NCBI GenBank assembly: GCA_044227605.1
Contig: JBGAWJ010000068.1
Span: 1 to 8,842, forward strand
Reading direction: 5' to 3'
Source: JAEUKQ01 sp044227605
GTDB taxonomy: Bacteria > Pseudomonadota > Alphaproteobacteria > JAEUKQ01
DNA: 8,842 nt
A model generated the notes under the pieces. That model was not told the origin of the DNA. It was given only the letters and a program-made list of their open reading frames with translations, and did no database searches. The stretch's first letter is position 1, and each line of letters opens with the position of its first letter. The position numbers and the translations under genes are program-made. Shown here in pieces: positions 1 to 7,166 of the stretch.

Positions 1-1
1 G

Positions 2-973
2 GAAGCAGCGGCCAGTAGGACTAGCAAAATTGCTGGTGTCACCACCGGATTAGTTGATCTTGATCGTAAGTTAGGGGGGCTACATCCCTCCGATTTGGTT
101 ATCTTAGCAGGTCGGCCATCGATGGGTAAAACGGCATTAGCAATGAATATTGCGGTCAATGCGGTGGAGGCATATAAGCTAGAGGCGGGTGATAAAAAAG
201 GTGTCGATCCCATGTCCGCCGGTGCCGTCACCTTGTTTTTCTCCCTGGAAATGTCATCCGAGCAGTTAGCGACCCGAATTTTAGCCGAAAGAAGCGAAAT
301 TTCTTCGGATCGTATTCGCCGTGGAGATATTAAAGGCGATGATTTTCTAAAAATCATTGAAGTTTCAAAACAATTAAACAAATTAAATTTGTACATAGAC
401 GACACACCTGCTTTAAGTGTGGCTTCTCTTCGTACCCGAGCGAGAAGAGTTAAAAGACAACACGGGCTTGGTTTAATCGTGATCGATTATTTACAATTAA
501 TGCAATCGTCAGGGCCCGTCAGATCCGATAACCGAGTTCAAGAGGTTTCGGAAATAACTAGGGGGTTGAAAGCGGTTGCTAAAGAATTAAACGTGCCTGT
601 TCTTGCCCTTTCCCAGTTAAGTCGTGCCGTAGAAACAAGGGAAGACAAACGGCCGCAATTAGCTGATTTGCGCGAATCGGGTTCCATTGAACAAGATGCA
701 GATGTGGTCATGTTTATTTACCGGGAGCAATATTATCACGAGCGGGAACAACCGAAACAACGCAATGAAGAAGATGAAGGCAAATTTAACATTCGCTATG
801 AACGTTGGAAGGAAAGAGGCATTAAAATCCATAATGTGGCAGAACTCAATATTGCTAAACAACGCCACGGCCCAATCGGTACAGTAGAATTATTCTTTGA
901 CGGCTCATTAACCCGTTTTGGTAATATTGATCGTCAACATCAGCCTTTAAATGAACGCCGACAAATAAAATAA
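2..973 (+). CDS. dnaB: Replicative DNA helicase DnaB, C-terminal part (5' end outside window)
   Basis: This is the ATP-driven hexameric helicase that unwinds DNA ahead of the replication fork. The reading frame is open from base 2, so the gene starts before the window; 323 residues are present. The visible part is the end of the linker plus the RecA-like motor domain. Walker A is AGRPSMGKT (fragment residues 36-44), followed by the FFSLEMS segment, Walker B LIVIDYLQLM (about 158-167), ALSQLSR, and DLRESGSIEQDAD. The AKQRHGP motif near the C-terminus is characteristic of DnaB. An insertion rich in charged residues (about fragment residues 245-279, between the YREQYY and AKQRHGP segments) resembles the one I recall in alphaproteobacterial DnaB. 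No lesion is seen in the visible portion. The N-terminal hexamerisation domain cannot be assessed. The gene ends 13 bases before alr, which suggests co-transcription. Identification is secure. Confidence 0.97.
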   Translation, partial: EAAASRTSKIAGVTTGLVDLDRKLGGLHPSDLVILAGRPSMGKTALAMNIAVNAVEAYKLEAGDKKGVDPMSAGAVTLFFSLEMSSEQLATRILAERSEISSDRIRRGDIKGDDFLKIIEVSKQLNKLNLYIDDTPALSVASLRTRARRVKRQHGLGLIVIDYLQLMQSSGPVRSDNRVQEVSEITRGLKAVAKELNVPVLALSQLSRAVETREDKRPQLADLRESGSIEQDADVVMFIYREQYYHEREQPKQRNEEDEGKFNIRYERWKERGIKIHNVAELNIAKQRHGPIGTVELFFDGSLTRFGNIDRQHQPLNERRQIK

Positions 974-986
974 AATATAAAGTTAA

Positions 987-2063
987 ATGAAAGCAAAACT
1001 TGTTATTAACCTTGCGGCCATTGGCCAAAATTATCAGCGCATCATACAAATGGCCCAACCTGCTATGGTCGCAGCAGTTGTCAAAGCGGATGCCTATGGA
1101 TTAGGGATTCATCAAATTGCGCCTTATCTTTACCTTCAAGGATGCCGGCATTTTTTCGTGGCCACTGTTGATGAAGGGATCATCTTAAGGAACCTTGTTA
1201 AAAACGATGTGCAGATATATATTTTATATGGCCCATCCCCTAAAAATTTACCTTTTTTCCAATCGCACCAATTAATTCCCGTATTAAATACGGTAAGGCA
1301 AATTCACCTATGGAAAGACTGGCTACAAAACCAGCCAGTCAAACCAAAAGCGGTCATTCACATCGATAGTGGGATTAATCGGTTAGGTTTCGTTCAAGAA
1401 CAACTAACAGAAATTAAGGCCCATTTAACCTTTCCTGTTGCTTTGTTCCTAAGCCATTTGGCTAGCGCGGATGAGCCTCATAATCCTTCAAATATCGACC
1501 AATTGAATATTTTTACAAATTGTCAGAAGCAATTGAAAGCTTATCCTGCCCAATTTTCCTTGGCGGCATCATCTGGGATATTTCTTGGAAAATCCTATCA
1601 TTTTGACATGGTGCGCCCAGGCATTGCTTTATGGGGAGGCAATCCGACGCCAGCCAAACCAAATCCGATGTTGTCCGTTATCAGTTTAAAAATCCCGGTT
1701 ATTCAAATAAGGACAATTAGGGCTGGCTGTAAAGTTGGTTATAATGGCACCTATCAATATCCCCATGCCGGTCGGTTTGCAACCGTCGCTGCTGGTTATG
1801 CTGATGGCATCCTGCGCAGCTTAAGCAATAAGGGGCAGGTGCGATTTAAGGATTTTAAATTACCGATTATCGGACGGATCTCTATGGATCTAATTACGAT
1901 TGATATCACCTCATTGCCCGAACATTTAATGCAAGAAGGGGATGAGGTTGAATTGATCGGTTCTCATCAACCAATTGATGATGTTGCTTCTTTTGCTGGA
2001 ACAATAAGTTATGAAATGCTAACTTCACTCGGTAACCGGTATCAACGTGAATATATAGGTTAA
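987..2063 (+). CDS. alr: Alanine racemase
   Basis: This PLP-dependent enzyme interconverts L- and D-alanine in the cytoplasm and supplies D-Ala for peptidoglycan. The product is 358 residues, a normal family length. The PLP-binding lysine is K33 in VVKADAYGLG. The IHIDSGINRLG segment (about 124-134) carries the conserved substrate-side arginine R132. VRPGIALWG (209-217) binds cofactor phosphate in the family. VGYNGTY (250-256) contains the second catalytic base, predicted to be Y252, and is followed by AAGYADG. GRISMDL (296-302) and the C-terminal SYEMLTSLGNRY are also typical. The ATG at 987 places the barrel's first strand directly after the start, as in homologues, although no strong Shine-Dalgarno sequence precedes it. 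It lies 13 bases after dnaB and 7 before mlaE, a placement known in alphaproteobacteria. The enzyme looks intact. A dadX-type catabolic role is less likely in this context. Confidence 0.96.
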   Translation: MKAKLVINLAAIGQNYQRIIQMAQPAMVAAVVKADAYGLGIHQIAPYLYLQGCRHFFVATVDEGIILRNLVKNDVQIYILYGPSPKNLPFFQSHQLIPVLNTVRQIHLWKDWLQNQPVKPKAVIHIDSGINRLGFVQEQLTEIKAHLTFPVALFLSHLASADEPHNPSNIDQLNIFTNCQKQLKAYPAQFSLAASSGIFLGKSYHFDMVRPGIALWGGNPTPAKPNPMLSVISLKIPVIQIRTIRAGCKVGYNGTYQYPHAGRFATVAAGYADGILRSLSNKGQVRFKDFKLPIIGRISMDLITIDITSLPEHLMQEGDEVELIGSHQPIDDVASFAGTISYEMLTSLGNRYQREYIG

Positions 2064-2070
2064 ATCACAA

Positions 2071-2856
2071 GTGTTTATCCAAAAATTTCCAGCGTCAATA
2101 GGTAGAACAACAATCAATGGGTTAGAAGCATTGGGAAATTTAGTGGCCTTCTGCCTGAAAGCTGTCGGTCATTGTTTATATCCGCCTTTTTATCCGCGAT
2201 TGATTGTCAAACAAATGATCGAAATTGGTTTTTATTCCTTACCGGTGGTGGGATTAACTGCTATTTTTACAGGCATGGTTCTAGCTTTACAAAGTTATAC
2301 GGGTTTTTCAAGGATTGGGGGGGCGGAATCCGCCATCCCCAATGTGATCATCGTTTCTATTACCCGTGAATTGGGACCTGTTTTGGCGGGGCTAATGGTT
2401 GCGGGGCGGATTGGTGCGGCTATTGCTGCTGAATTGGGTACGATGCGCGTGACGGAACAAATTGATGCTTTGGCAACTCTTTCAACCAACTCCATGAAAT
2501 ATTTGGTTGTCCCCCGAATCATCGCAGGCCTGATTACGTTGCCCTTATTGGTTTTAATTGCGGATATCATTGGCGTGCTGGGCGGGTATGTGGTTAGCGT
2601 TTACAAATTGGGCTTTAATCCTGCTGCTTATTTAAACAATACGGTGGGTTTCTTGCAAGTGATGGATGTGGTTTCTGGATTAGTTAAGGCAGGGGTTTTT
2701 GGCCTCATTATCACATTGATGGGTTGTTATTACGGATATTATTCCAAGGGTGGGGCACAGGGGGTTGGGATGGCAACCACCAAAGCGGTTGTTGCCAGTT
2801 CTATTTTTATTTTAATATTCAACTATTTCTTAACAGAGGCTTTCTTTGCTATATGA
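2071..2856 (+). CDS. mlaE: Mla-type ABC transporter permease (MlaE/YrbE family)
   Basis: This is the inner-membrane permease of a phospholipid transport complex that in Gram-negative bacteria moves lipids between inner and outer membranes to maintain outer-membrane asymmetry. The product is 261 residues, the usual family length. It has an amphipathic N-terminal part and then several hydrophobic segments (about 50-76, 88-120, 145-175, 200-222 and 240-260). The family-defining cytoplasmic segment is present: TRELGPVLAGLMVAGR followed by ELGTMRVTEQIDAL (121-134). The start chosen is GTG at 2071, 7 bases after the alr stop. No in-frame ATG occurs until residue 49, and no clear Shine-Dalgarno sequence is visible, so translation may be coupled to alr. 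The stop overlaps the mlaF start (ATGA). A run of seven G at 2317-2323 and an adjoining palindrome lie inside the gene. The direction of transport cannot be told from sequence. Confidence 0.9.
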   Translation: MFIQKFPASIGRTTINGLEALGNLVAFCLKAVGHCLYPPFYPRLIVKQMIEIGFYSLPVVGLTAIFTGMVLALQSYTGFSRIGGAESAIPNVIIVSITRELGPVLAGLMVAGRIGAAIAAELGTMRVTEQIDALATLSTNSMKYLVVPRIIAGLITLPLLVLIADIIGVLGGYVVSVYKLGFNPAAYLNNTVGFLQVMDVVSGLVKAGVFGLIITLMGCYYGYYSKGGAQGVGMATTKAVVASSIFILIFNYFLTEAFFAI

Positions 2857-3635
2857 CCAATTTGACCTCTAAGATTTCCATCAGGAATTTATATAAAAGC
2901 TTTGGAAAGAAGGAAGTTCTTCGGGGCATAAACATAGATGTTATGCCCGGTGAATCGGTGGTGATTATTGGGGGGTCTGGGACAGGGAAATCAGTCTTAT
3001 TAAAATGTATTTTGGGTCTTCTTCAACCCGATCAAGGCAGTATTAAAATCGATGGGGAAGAAATGGTCGGGAAATCTTGGAAGGCCCGGGAAAAGCATTT
3101 AAAAAAGATTGGGATGTTGTTTCAAGGGGGAGCTTTATTTGATAGTTTGAAAGTTTGGGAAAACGTAGCTTTCGGTTTGTTGCAAACAACCAAAATAACG
3201 CGGATGGAAGCAAAACGGGAAGCAATTAAGAATTTGCAAACAGTGGGTTTGGATACATTGGTGGCGGATTTGTCACCGGCAGAATTATCTGGTGGTATGC
3301 AGAAAAGGGTAGGACTAGCACGTGCGATCACGACAAAACCGGAAATCATGTTTTTTGATGAACCAACCACAGGGTTAGATCCCATTATGAGTGCTGTCAT
3401 CAATAATTTAATCACCCAAACTGTACAAAAATTAGGAGCCACGGCGGTATCAATTACTCATGATTTGATGAGTGCGCGGAAGATTGCCCACCGGGTCATT
3501 ATGCTTTATCAAGGCAAAGTTATTTGGCAGGGTTCTGTCAAGGAAATGGATCATTCCGATAATGAATATGTTGATCAATTCATTCATGGTCGTGCGGAAG
3601 GGCCAATCAAAATGCCTGGTCAAATCTTTTCGTAA
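2853..3635 (+). CDS. mlaF: Mla-type ABC transporter ATP-binding protein
   Basis: This is the cytoplasmic ATPase that powers the MlaE permease. The product is 260 residues. Walker A is GGSGTGKS (40-47), the Q-loop glutamine is Q91, the ABC signature is LSGGM (145-149) followed by QKRVGLARA, Walker B is IMFFDE (165-170), the D-loop follows in TTGLDP, and the switch histidine is H203 in SITHD. All catalytic motifs are intact. The start at 2853 is chosen because its ATG overlaps the mlaE TGA as ATGA, the usual arrangement for coupled subunits. The frame is open further upstream, to 2724, but that extension lies inside the mlaE coding region and shows no ABC homology. Classical Mla operons also encode an MCE-domain substrate-binding protein (MlaD) and other partners; none is present here, so those would be elsewhere. 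The radA start follows 19 bases later. Confidence 0.93.
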   Translation: MTNLTSKISIRNLYKSFGKKEVLRGINIDVMPGESVVIIGGSGTGKSVLLKCILGLLQPDQGSIKIDGEEMVGKSWKAREKHLKKIGMLFQGGALFDSLKVWENVAFGLLQTTKITRMEAKREAIKNLQTVGLDTLVADLSPAELSGGMQKRVGLARAITTKPEIMFFDEPTTGLDPIMSAVINNLITQTVQKLGATAVSITHDLMSARKIAHRVIMLYQGKVIWQGSVKEMDHSDNEYVDQFIHGRAEGPIKMPGQIFS

Positions 3636-3654
3636 ATTGTTCTGGAAAAATTAA

Positions 3655-4861
3655 ATGAATGCTATGGTTTATCAATGCCAAAATTGTGGCACCCGTTTTC
3701 GGAAATGGGGTGGTAAGTGTGATGAATGCGGTGCTTGGAATACCATTACAGAAGAAACATCCATTGCGGTGCAAGGAAAAATCAAAAAACATCTTTCTAA
3801 AACGAAAGCTGAGAATATTGAATTCCATGATTTAGTGGGTAGTGTTGGCAGCTTTATCGCAACATAACGAACAACAAAAACTGGTTTATTATTATATCTC
3901 CGGTGAGGAGGGGATTGAACAAATTCGGATGAGGGCGCGGCGTCTGGAAATCAGCAATAGAAATATCTTATTGGCCGCTAACAATGAATTGCAAACTATC
4001 CTGCAAGCCATGGATAAAATGCCTAAATCATCTGTCTTGGTGGTTGATTCAATCCAAACATTATATACGGACGCGCTCGAATCCGCCCCTGGTACCGTGG
4101 CACAGGTAAGGACTTGTGCTTCTGAGTTGATCCGTTTGGCCAAGCAAAAGGATATATGCTTAATTTTGGTAGGTCACGTCACGAAAGAGGGGGCTATCGC
4201 AGGACCACGGGTTTTAGAACATATGGTCGATTGCGTATTATATTTTGAAGGAGAACGCAATCACCAATTCCGCATATTGCGTACAGTTAAAAACCGCTTT
4301 GGTGCAACCGATGAAATTGGGGTTTTTGAAATGACCGAACTTGGCTTAAAGGAGGTCCTCAACCCCTCAGCCCTGTTTATCAAAGACCGTTTGCCAATTG
4401 CAGGCAGTTGCATTTTTGTTGGATCATTTGGGACCCCTCGCCGTTCTGTTGTAGGGTGGGATCCTTCGAGGTTATCGATGATATTGGCAGTTTTAGAAAC
4501 CCGGTGCCAGTTGCCGCTTGGGGCATATGATATTTATCTGAATGTGGCGGGTGGATTACGTATCCAAGAACCTGCAGCTGATCTAGCTGTAGCTGCCGCC
4601 TTAATGTCTTCGGCCCTTAAAAAAGCTCTAAATGACAAGTTAGTTATTTTTGGCGAAGTTGGTTTAGGGGGAGAAATACGTAGCGTTGGGCATATAAATG
4701 CCCGACTAAAAGAAGCAATTAAATTAGGCTTTCACACATCCTATATTCCTCCCCAACCGAAGGGGTCAATGAAAGAAATAGAACACTTGATTAAAACAAA
4801 AGAAATTGCCACATTGGGAATGTTATTTAAACTGATGAATAATCCCGAAATAAATTTATAA
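3655..4861 (+). pseudogene. radA: radA, DNA repair protein RadA, broken: Walker A region deleted with frameshift
   Basis: Intact RadA is a RecA-like ATPase that helps process recombination intermediates by branch migration. The first frame (3655-3867) encodes the zinc finger, with C8, C11, C22 and C25 in CQNC...CDEC, then a linker ending in EFHDLVGS, and stops at 3867. The homology resumes one frame over, from about 3842, with VLAALSQ, YYISGEEG, Walker B-like VLVVDS, the RadA-specific KNRFG (4289-4303) and a Lon-like C-terminal domain (NVAGGLRI, GEVGLGGEIR). By comparison with the recalled E. coli protein, about 42 residues are missing at the junction. They include the EFDRVLGGG segment and the whole Walker A loop. 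A second gap of about 18 residues occurs at 4423/4424. The two gaps account for the shortfall from about 460 residues. The 3842 frame could still be translated from GTG as a 339-residue product, but it could not bind ATP normally. A sequencing or assembly error is the alternative, though two separate losses make this less simple. Confidence 0.88.
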
Positions 4862-4874
4862 CGCAGGGTTAGCT

Positions 4875-4881
4875 TAAGGAG
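4875..4881 (+). promoter_or_regulatory. Strong Shine-Dalgarno sequence of cvpA
   Basis: TAAGGAG lies 6 bases before the ATG at 4888 and fixes the cvpA start. It is one of the best ribosome binding sites in the window and would let cvpA be translated independently of the damaged radA upstream. Confidence 0.8.
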
Positions 4882-4887
4882 AGGGAA

Positions 4888-5376
4888 ATGAATTGGGTTG
4901 ATATCATCGTTATGGCTATTTTAATTATTTCTGGAATTTTGGCTTTTAGCGTCGGTTTTATTAAAGAAATTCTAGGTCTTGTGGCTTGGATAATAGCAGT
5001 AGTTGTTGCTATTTACGGTGCTCCGTTGGTTTTACCGATGGTTGGAAGTTTTATCACCAATGATTTGGCCGCCCAATTAATAGCATGGGGAGGGGTATTT
5101 TTTATTACCTTAATCATTGCCCTCATCATCTCATATGCTATAGGCAATTCTTTGGTTACGGGGTCACCAAGCATTATTGACCGTTGGTTTGGCCTGTTTT
5201 TTGGGTTAGTTAGGGGAGTGATCATTGTTTGTCTTCTGTACATGTTGACGTTATGGATTTTTCCAGCACAAGAAGATCGTGCATTCTTAGAACACAGCTT
5301 TACTAAGCCATATTTAGACCGTGGGGTTGATGTGATTAGATCCTTTATCCCCACTGATCAGTCAAATAGTTTGTAA
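4888..5376 (+). CDS. cvpA: CvpA family membrane protein
   Basis: This is a small inner-membrane protein of the CvpA family, named for colicin V production in E. coli; its molecular role is not well defined and has been linked to envelope stress tolerance. The product is 162 residues, a normal length. It starts with NWVDIIVMAILIISG, typical of alphaproteobacterial CvpA, and has four hydrophobic segments (about 5-22, 28-52, 62-86 and 104-126). The conserved GFIKEILGLVAW follows the first, and DRWFGLFFGLVRG precedes the fourth. The C-terminal tail is hydrophilic. It lies 26 bases after the radA remnant with its own strong ribosome binding site. In many proteobacteria cvpA is directly followed by purF, but here an SDR gene follows 18 bases later. 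No lesion is seen. Confidence 0.92.
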   Translation: MNWVDIIVMAILIISGILAFSVGFIKEILGLVAWIIAVVVAIYGAPLVLPMVGSFITNDLAAQLIAWGGVFFITLIIALIISYAIGNSLVTGSPSIIDRWFGLFFGLVRGVIIVCLLYMLTLWIFPAQEDRAFLEHSFTKPYLDRGVDVIRSFIPTDQSNSL

Positions 5377-5394
5377 AGTAAGAGTCTGAATCAA

Positions 5395-6132
5395 ATGAAT
5401 AGCAGTAATTCCCCTCAGCGCCTGCTAGGTAAGGTTGCTTTAATTACTGGCGCCTCTCGGGGAATTGGGCTAGCTATTGCCCAAGTTTTTGCAGAAGCGG
5501 GGGCAAAAATTATTTTACTCTCAAAAAATCAACGTTCTTTAGAAAAAATTGACGATATATTTAAAAACCAAGGACATAATCCCACTCTTTTACCTTTTGA
5601 TTTAGAAAAAAGTGATCAAATTGATGCCTTGACCCAGACTATTTATGATCGTTTCGGACGATTAGATATTTTGGTGGGCAATGCGGCAGTTTTAGGAACC
5701 TTAACCCCCCTTGCCCAAATTGAACCAAGCGAATGGGAAAAAGTTTTAAAAATTAATTTAACTGCAAACTGGCGTATGATTCGTGCGCTTGACCCACTTT
5801 TACGGTTATCACCAGCAGGGCGGGCAATATTTTTGACATCTTCGGTGGCCACTCAAATTAGGCCCTATTGGGGTACTTACGCTATCAGCAAAGCAGCTCT
5901 GGAAATGATGGTAAAAATATATGCGGCTGAAACCAGCATGACCAAAATTCGGGTAAATTTAGTCAATCCGGGTGCTACCAGAACAGATATGAGAAAATCA
6001 GCTTTCCCGGGTGAAAATCCGGAGCGTTTGCAAACCCCTCAAGATATCGCGTCGGCTTTTTTGGGTTTAGCGGAGGACAGTTGTGAGATTCATGGGGAAT
6101 TAATTAATTTGTCAGCCTATGGTTGGACTTGA
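5395..6132 (+). CDS. SDR family NAD(P)-dependent oxidoreductase, substrate unknown
   Basis: This is a classical short-chain dehydrogenase/reductase of 245 residues with a Rossmann fold. The cofactor-binding motif is TGASRGIG (18-25). The structural NNAG motif appears as GNAA (95-98). The catalytic set is N121, S149, Y162 and K166 in TYAISKAAL. The substrate is not known. An SDR with similar features (LVGNAxVLG, NLTANWRxIRALDPLLR, RPYWGxYAxSKAALE) is, as I recall, the usual gene after purF in Rhodospirillales-like bacteria, so it is probably the resident gene and not a second fabG. It also sits next to the fab cluster, but the loss of the canonical NAG glycine and its poor similarity to the fabG product here argue against a direct ketoacyl-ACP reductase role. 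The ATG at 5395 is chosen because it places the first beta-strand near residue 12. No strong Shine-Dalgarno sequence is visible. Confidence 0.88.
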   Translation: MNSSNSPQRLLGKVALITGASRGIGLAIAQVFAEAGAKIILLSKNQRSLEKIDDIFKNQGHNPTLLPFDLEKSDQIDALTQTIYDRFGRLDILVGNAAVLGTLTPLAQIEPSEWEKVLKINLTANWRMIRALDPLLRLSPAGRAIFLTSSVATQIRPYWGTYAISKAALEMMVKIYAAETSMTKIRVNLVNPGATRTDMRKSAFPGENPERLQTPQDIASAFLGLAEDSCEIHGELINLSAYGWT

Positions 6133-6153
6133 AAAACTGCTGGGTATCAAAAT

Positions 6154-6159
6154 AAGGAG
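6154..6159 (+). promoter_or_regulatory. Strong Shine-Dalgarno sequence of fabD
   Basis: AAGGAG lies 8 bases before the ATG at 6168 and supports that start. The 35-base gap between the SDR stop and fabD holds no recognisable promoter or terminator. Confidence 0.8.
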
Positions 6160-6167
6160 AAGAAAAA

Positions 6168-7127
6168 ATGGGGCTGGCTTTTATTTTTCCAGGGCAGGGA
6201 TCCCAGTTTGTAGGAATGGGGATAGAGCTTGCAAAAAACTTTTCTGCGGCAAGGGAAGTTTTTCAAGAGGTGGATAATTCTTTAAACCAACCATTATATA
6301 AAATCATTGTTGAAGGTCCCGATTCAGCCTTACTGCTAACCGAAAATACCCAGCCAGCTTTAATGGCTGTTAGCATGGCATTTATGCGGGTGCTTGATCA
6401 GGAGGCGGGTTATCCAGTTATCCGTAAAGCAGATTTCTTAGCTGGACATTCCTTGGGTGAGTATACTGCCTTAACTGTGGCAGGAGTTTTTAGTTTGGCG
6501 GACAGCGCTAAATTATTGAAGATTCGAGGGCAAGCCATGCAATCAGCGGTACCCGTTGGCATAGGGGCAATGGCCGCTTTATTAGGAGCCGATTTAACAA
6601 TAGCTCAAGCGATCTGCAATCAAGCGGTAAAAGAGGAAAAGGGTGGAATTTGTACCCCTGCGAATGATAATTGTCCAGGACAAGTGGTCATTAGTGGATT
6701 GAAAACCACCGTTGACAAAGCATTGGCATTAGCTCCCAAACATGGTATTAAAAAAGCTGTTTTACTTCCTGTCAGTGCGCCTTTCCACTGTGCTTTGATG
6801 CAACCTGCCGCTGATCGTATGGCGGAGGCATTAAGGATGGTTACTTTTAAAAAACCTTCCAAACCAATTATTGCAAATATCAATGCTAAACCCGTGAATG
6901 ATCCTTCAAAAATTCAGTTGTTATTGGTAGAACAAGTGGTAGGAATGGTTAAATGGCGGGAGTCGGTGTTAACGATGAAGGAAAATAATATTCATCAATT
7001 TATTGAGGTTGGTGCGGGTAAAGTGTTATCAGGATTAATCAAAAGGATTGATAAAGATTTAATCACTATGAATTGTGCAGAGATCGCTGACATAGGCCAA
7101 ATTACTCAATGGCTTTTGCAAAAATAA
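6168..7127 (+). CDS. fabD: Malonyl-CoA:ACP transacylase
   Basis: FabD moves the malonyl group from malonyl-CoA to acyl carrier protein, providing the two-carbon donor for type II fatty-acid elongation in the cytoplasm. The product is 319 residues, within the usual range. The oxyanion-hole motif FPGQGSQ (7-13) contains Q10. The nucleophile is S95 in GHSLGEYTAL. The arginine that binds the malonyl carboxylate is R120 in KIRGQAMQ. The catalytic histidine is H207 in SAPFHCALM. The C-terminal FIEVGAGKVLSGLIKRI is also characteristic. All key residues are present, so the enzyme should be active. Its likely partner, AcpP, is encoded two genes downstream, with fabG and fabF completing the conserved fabD-fabG-acpP-fabF order. 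It is 35 bases after the SDR gene and on the same strand, so read-through from upstream is possible. Confidence 0.97.
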   Translation: MGLAFIFPGQGSQFVGMGIELAKNFSAAREVFQEVDNSLNQPLYKIIVEGPDSALLLTENTQPALMAVSMAFMRVLDQEAGYPVIRKADFLAGHSLGEYTALTVAGVFSLADSAKLLKIRGQAMQSAVPVGIGAMAALLGADLTIAQAICNQAVKEEKGGICTPANDNCPGQVVISGLKTTVDKALALAPKHGIKKAVLLPVSAPFHCALMQPAADRMAEALRMVTFKKPSKPIIANINAKPVNDPSKIQLLLVEQVVGMVKWRESVLTMKENNIHQFIEVGAGKVLSGLIKRIDKDLITMNCAEIADIGQITQWLLQK

Positions 7128-7166
7128 TCACATAGCTAATATTTTTTATAGAAGGCGGAAAATTGG

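Noticed and set aside
2295..2570. Antisense open frames within mlaE, and others within dnaB, alr, mlaF, radA, cvpA, fabD and fabG
   Set aside because: They lie entirely opposite well-supported genes, have no recognisable domains, and arise from codon bias on the coding strand.
2724..2852. Upstream extension of the mlaF frame giving a 303-residue protein
   Set aside because: The extra residues lie over the mlaE coding region and have no ABC-type features. The ATG at 2853, overlapping the mlaE stop, is the natural start.
3830..3870. Programmed ribosomal frameshift joining the two radA frames
   Set aside because: No convincing slippery heptamer or downstream structure was seen, and a frameshift would not restore the missing Walker A region. 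Deletion explains the data.
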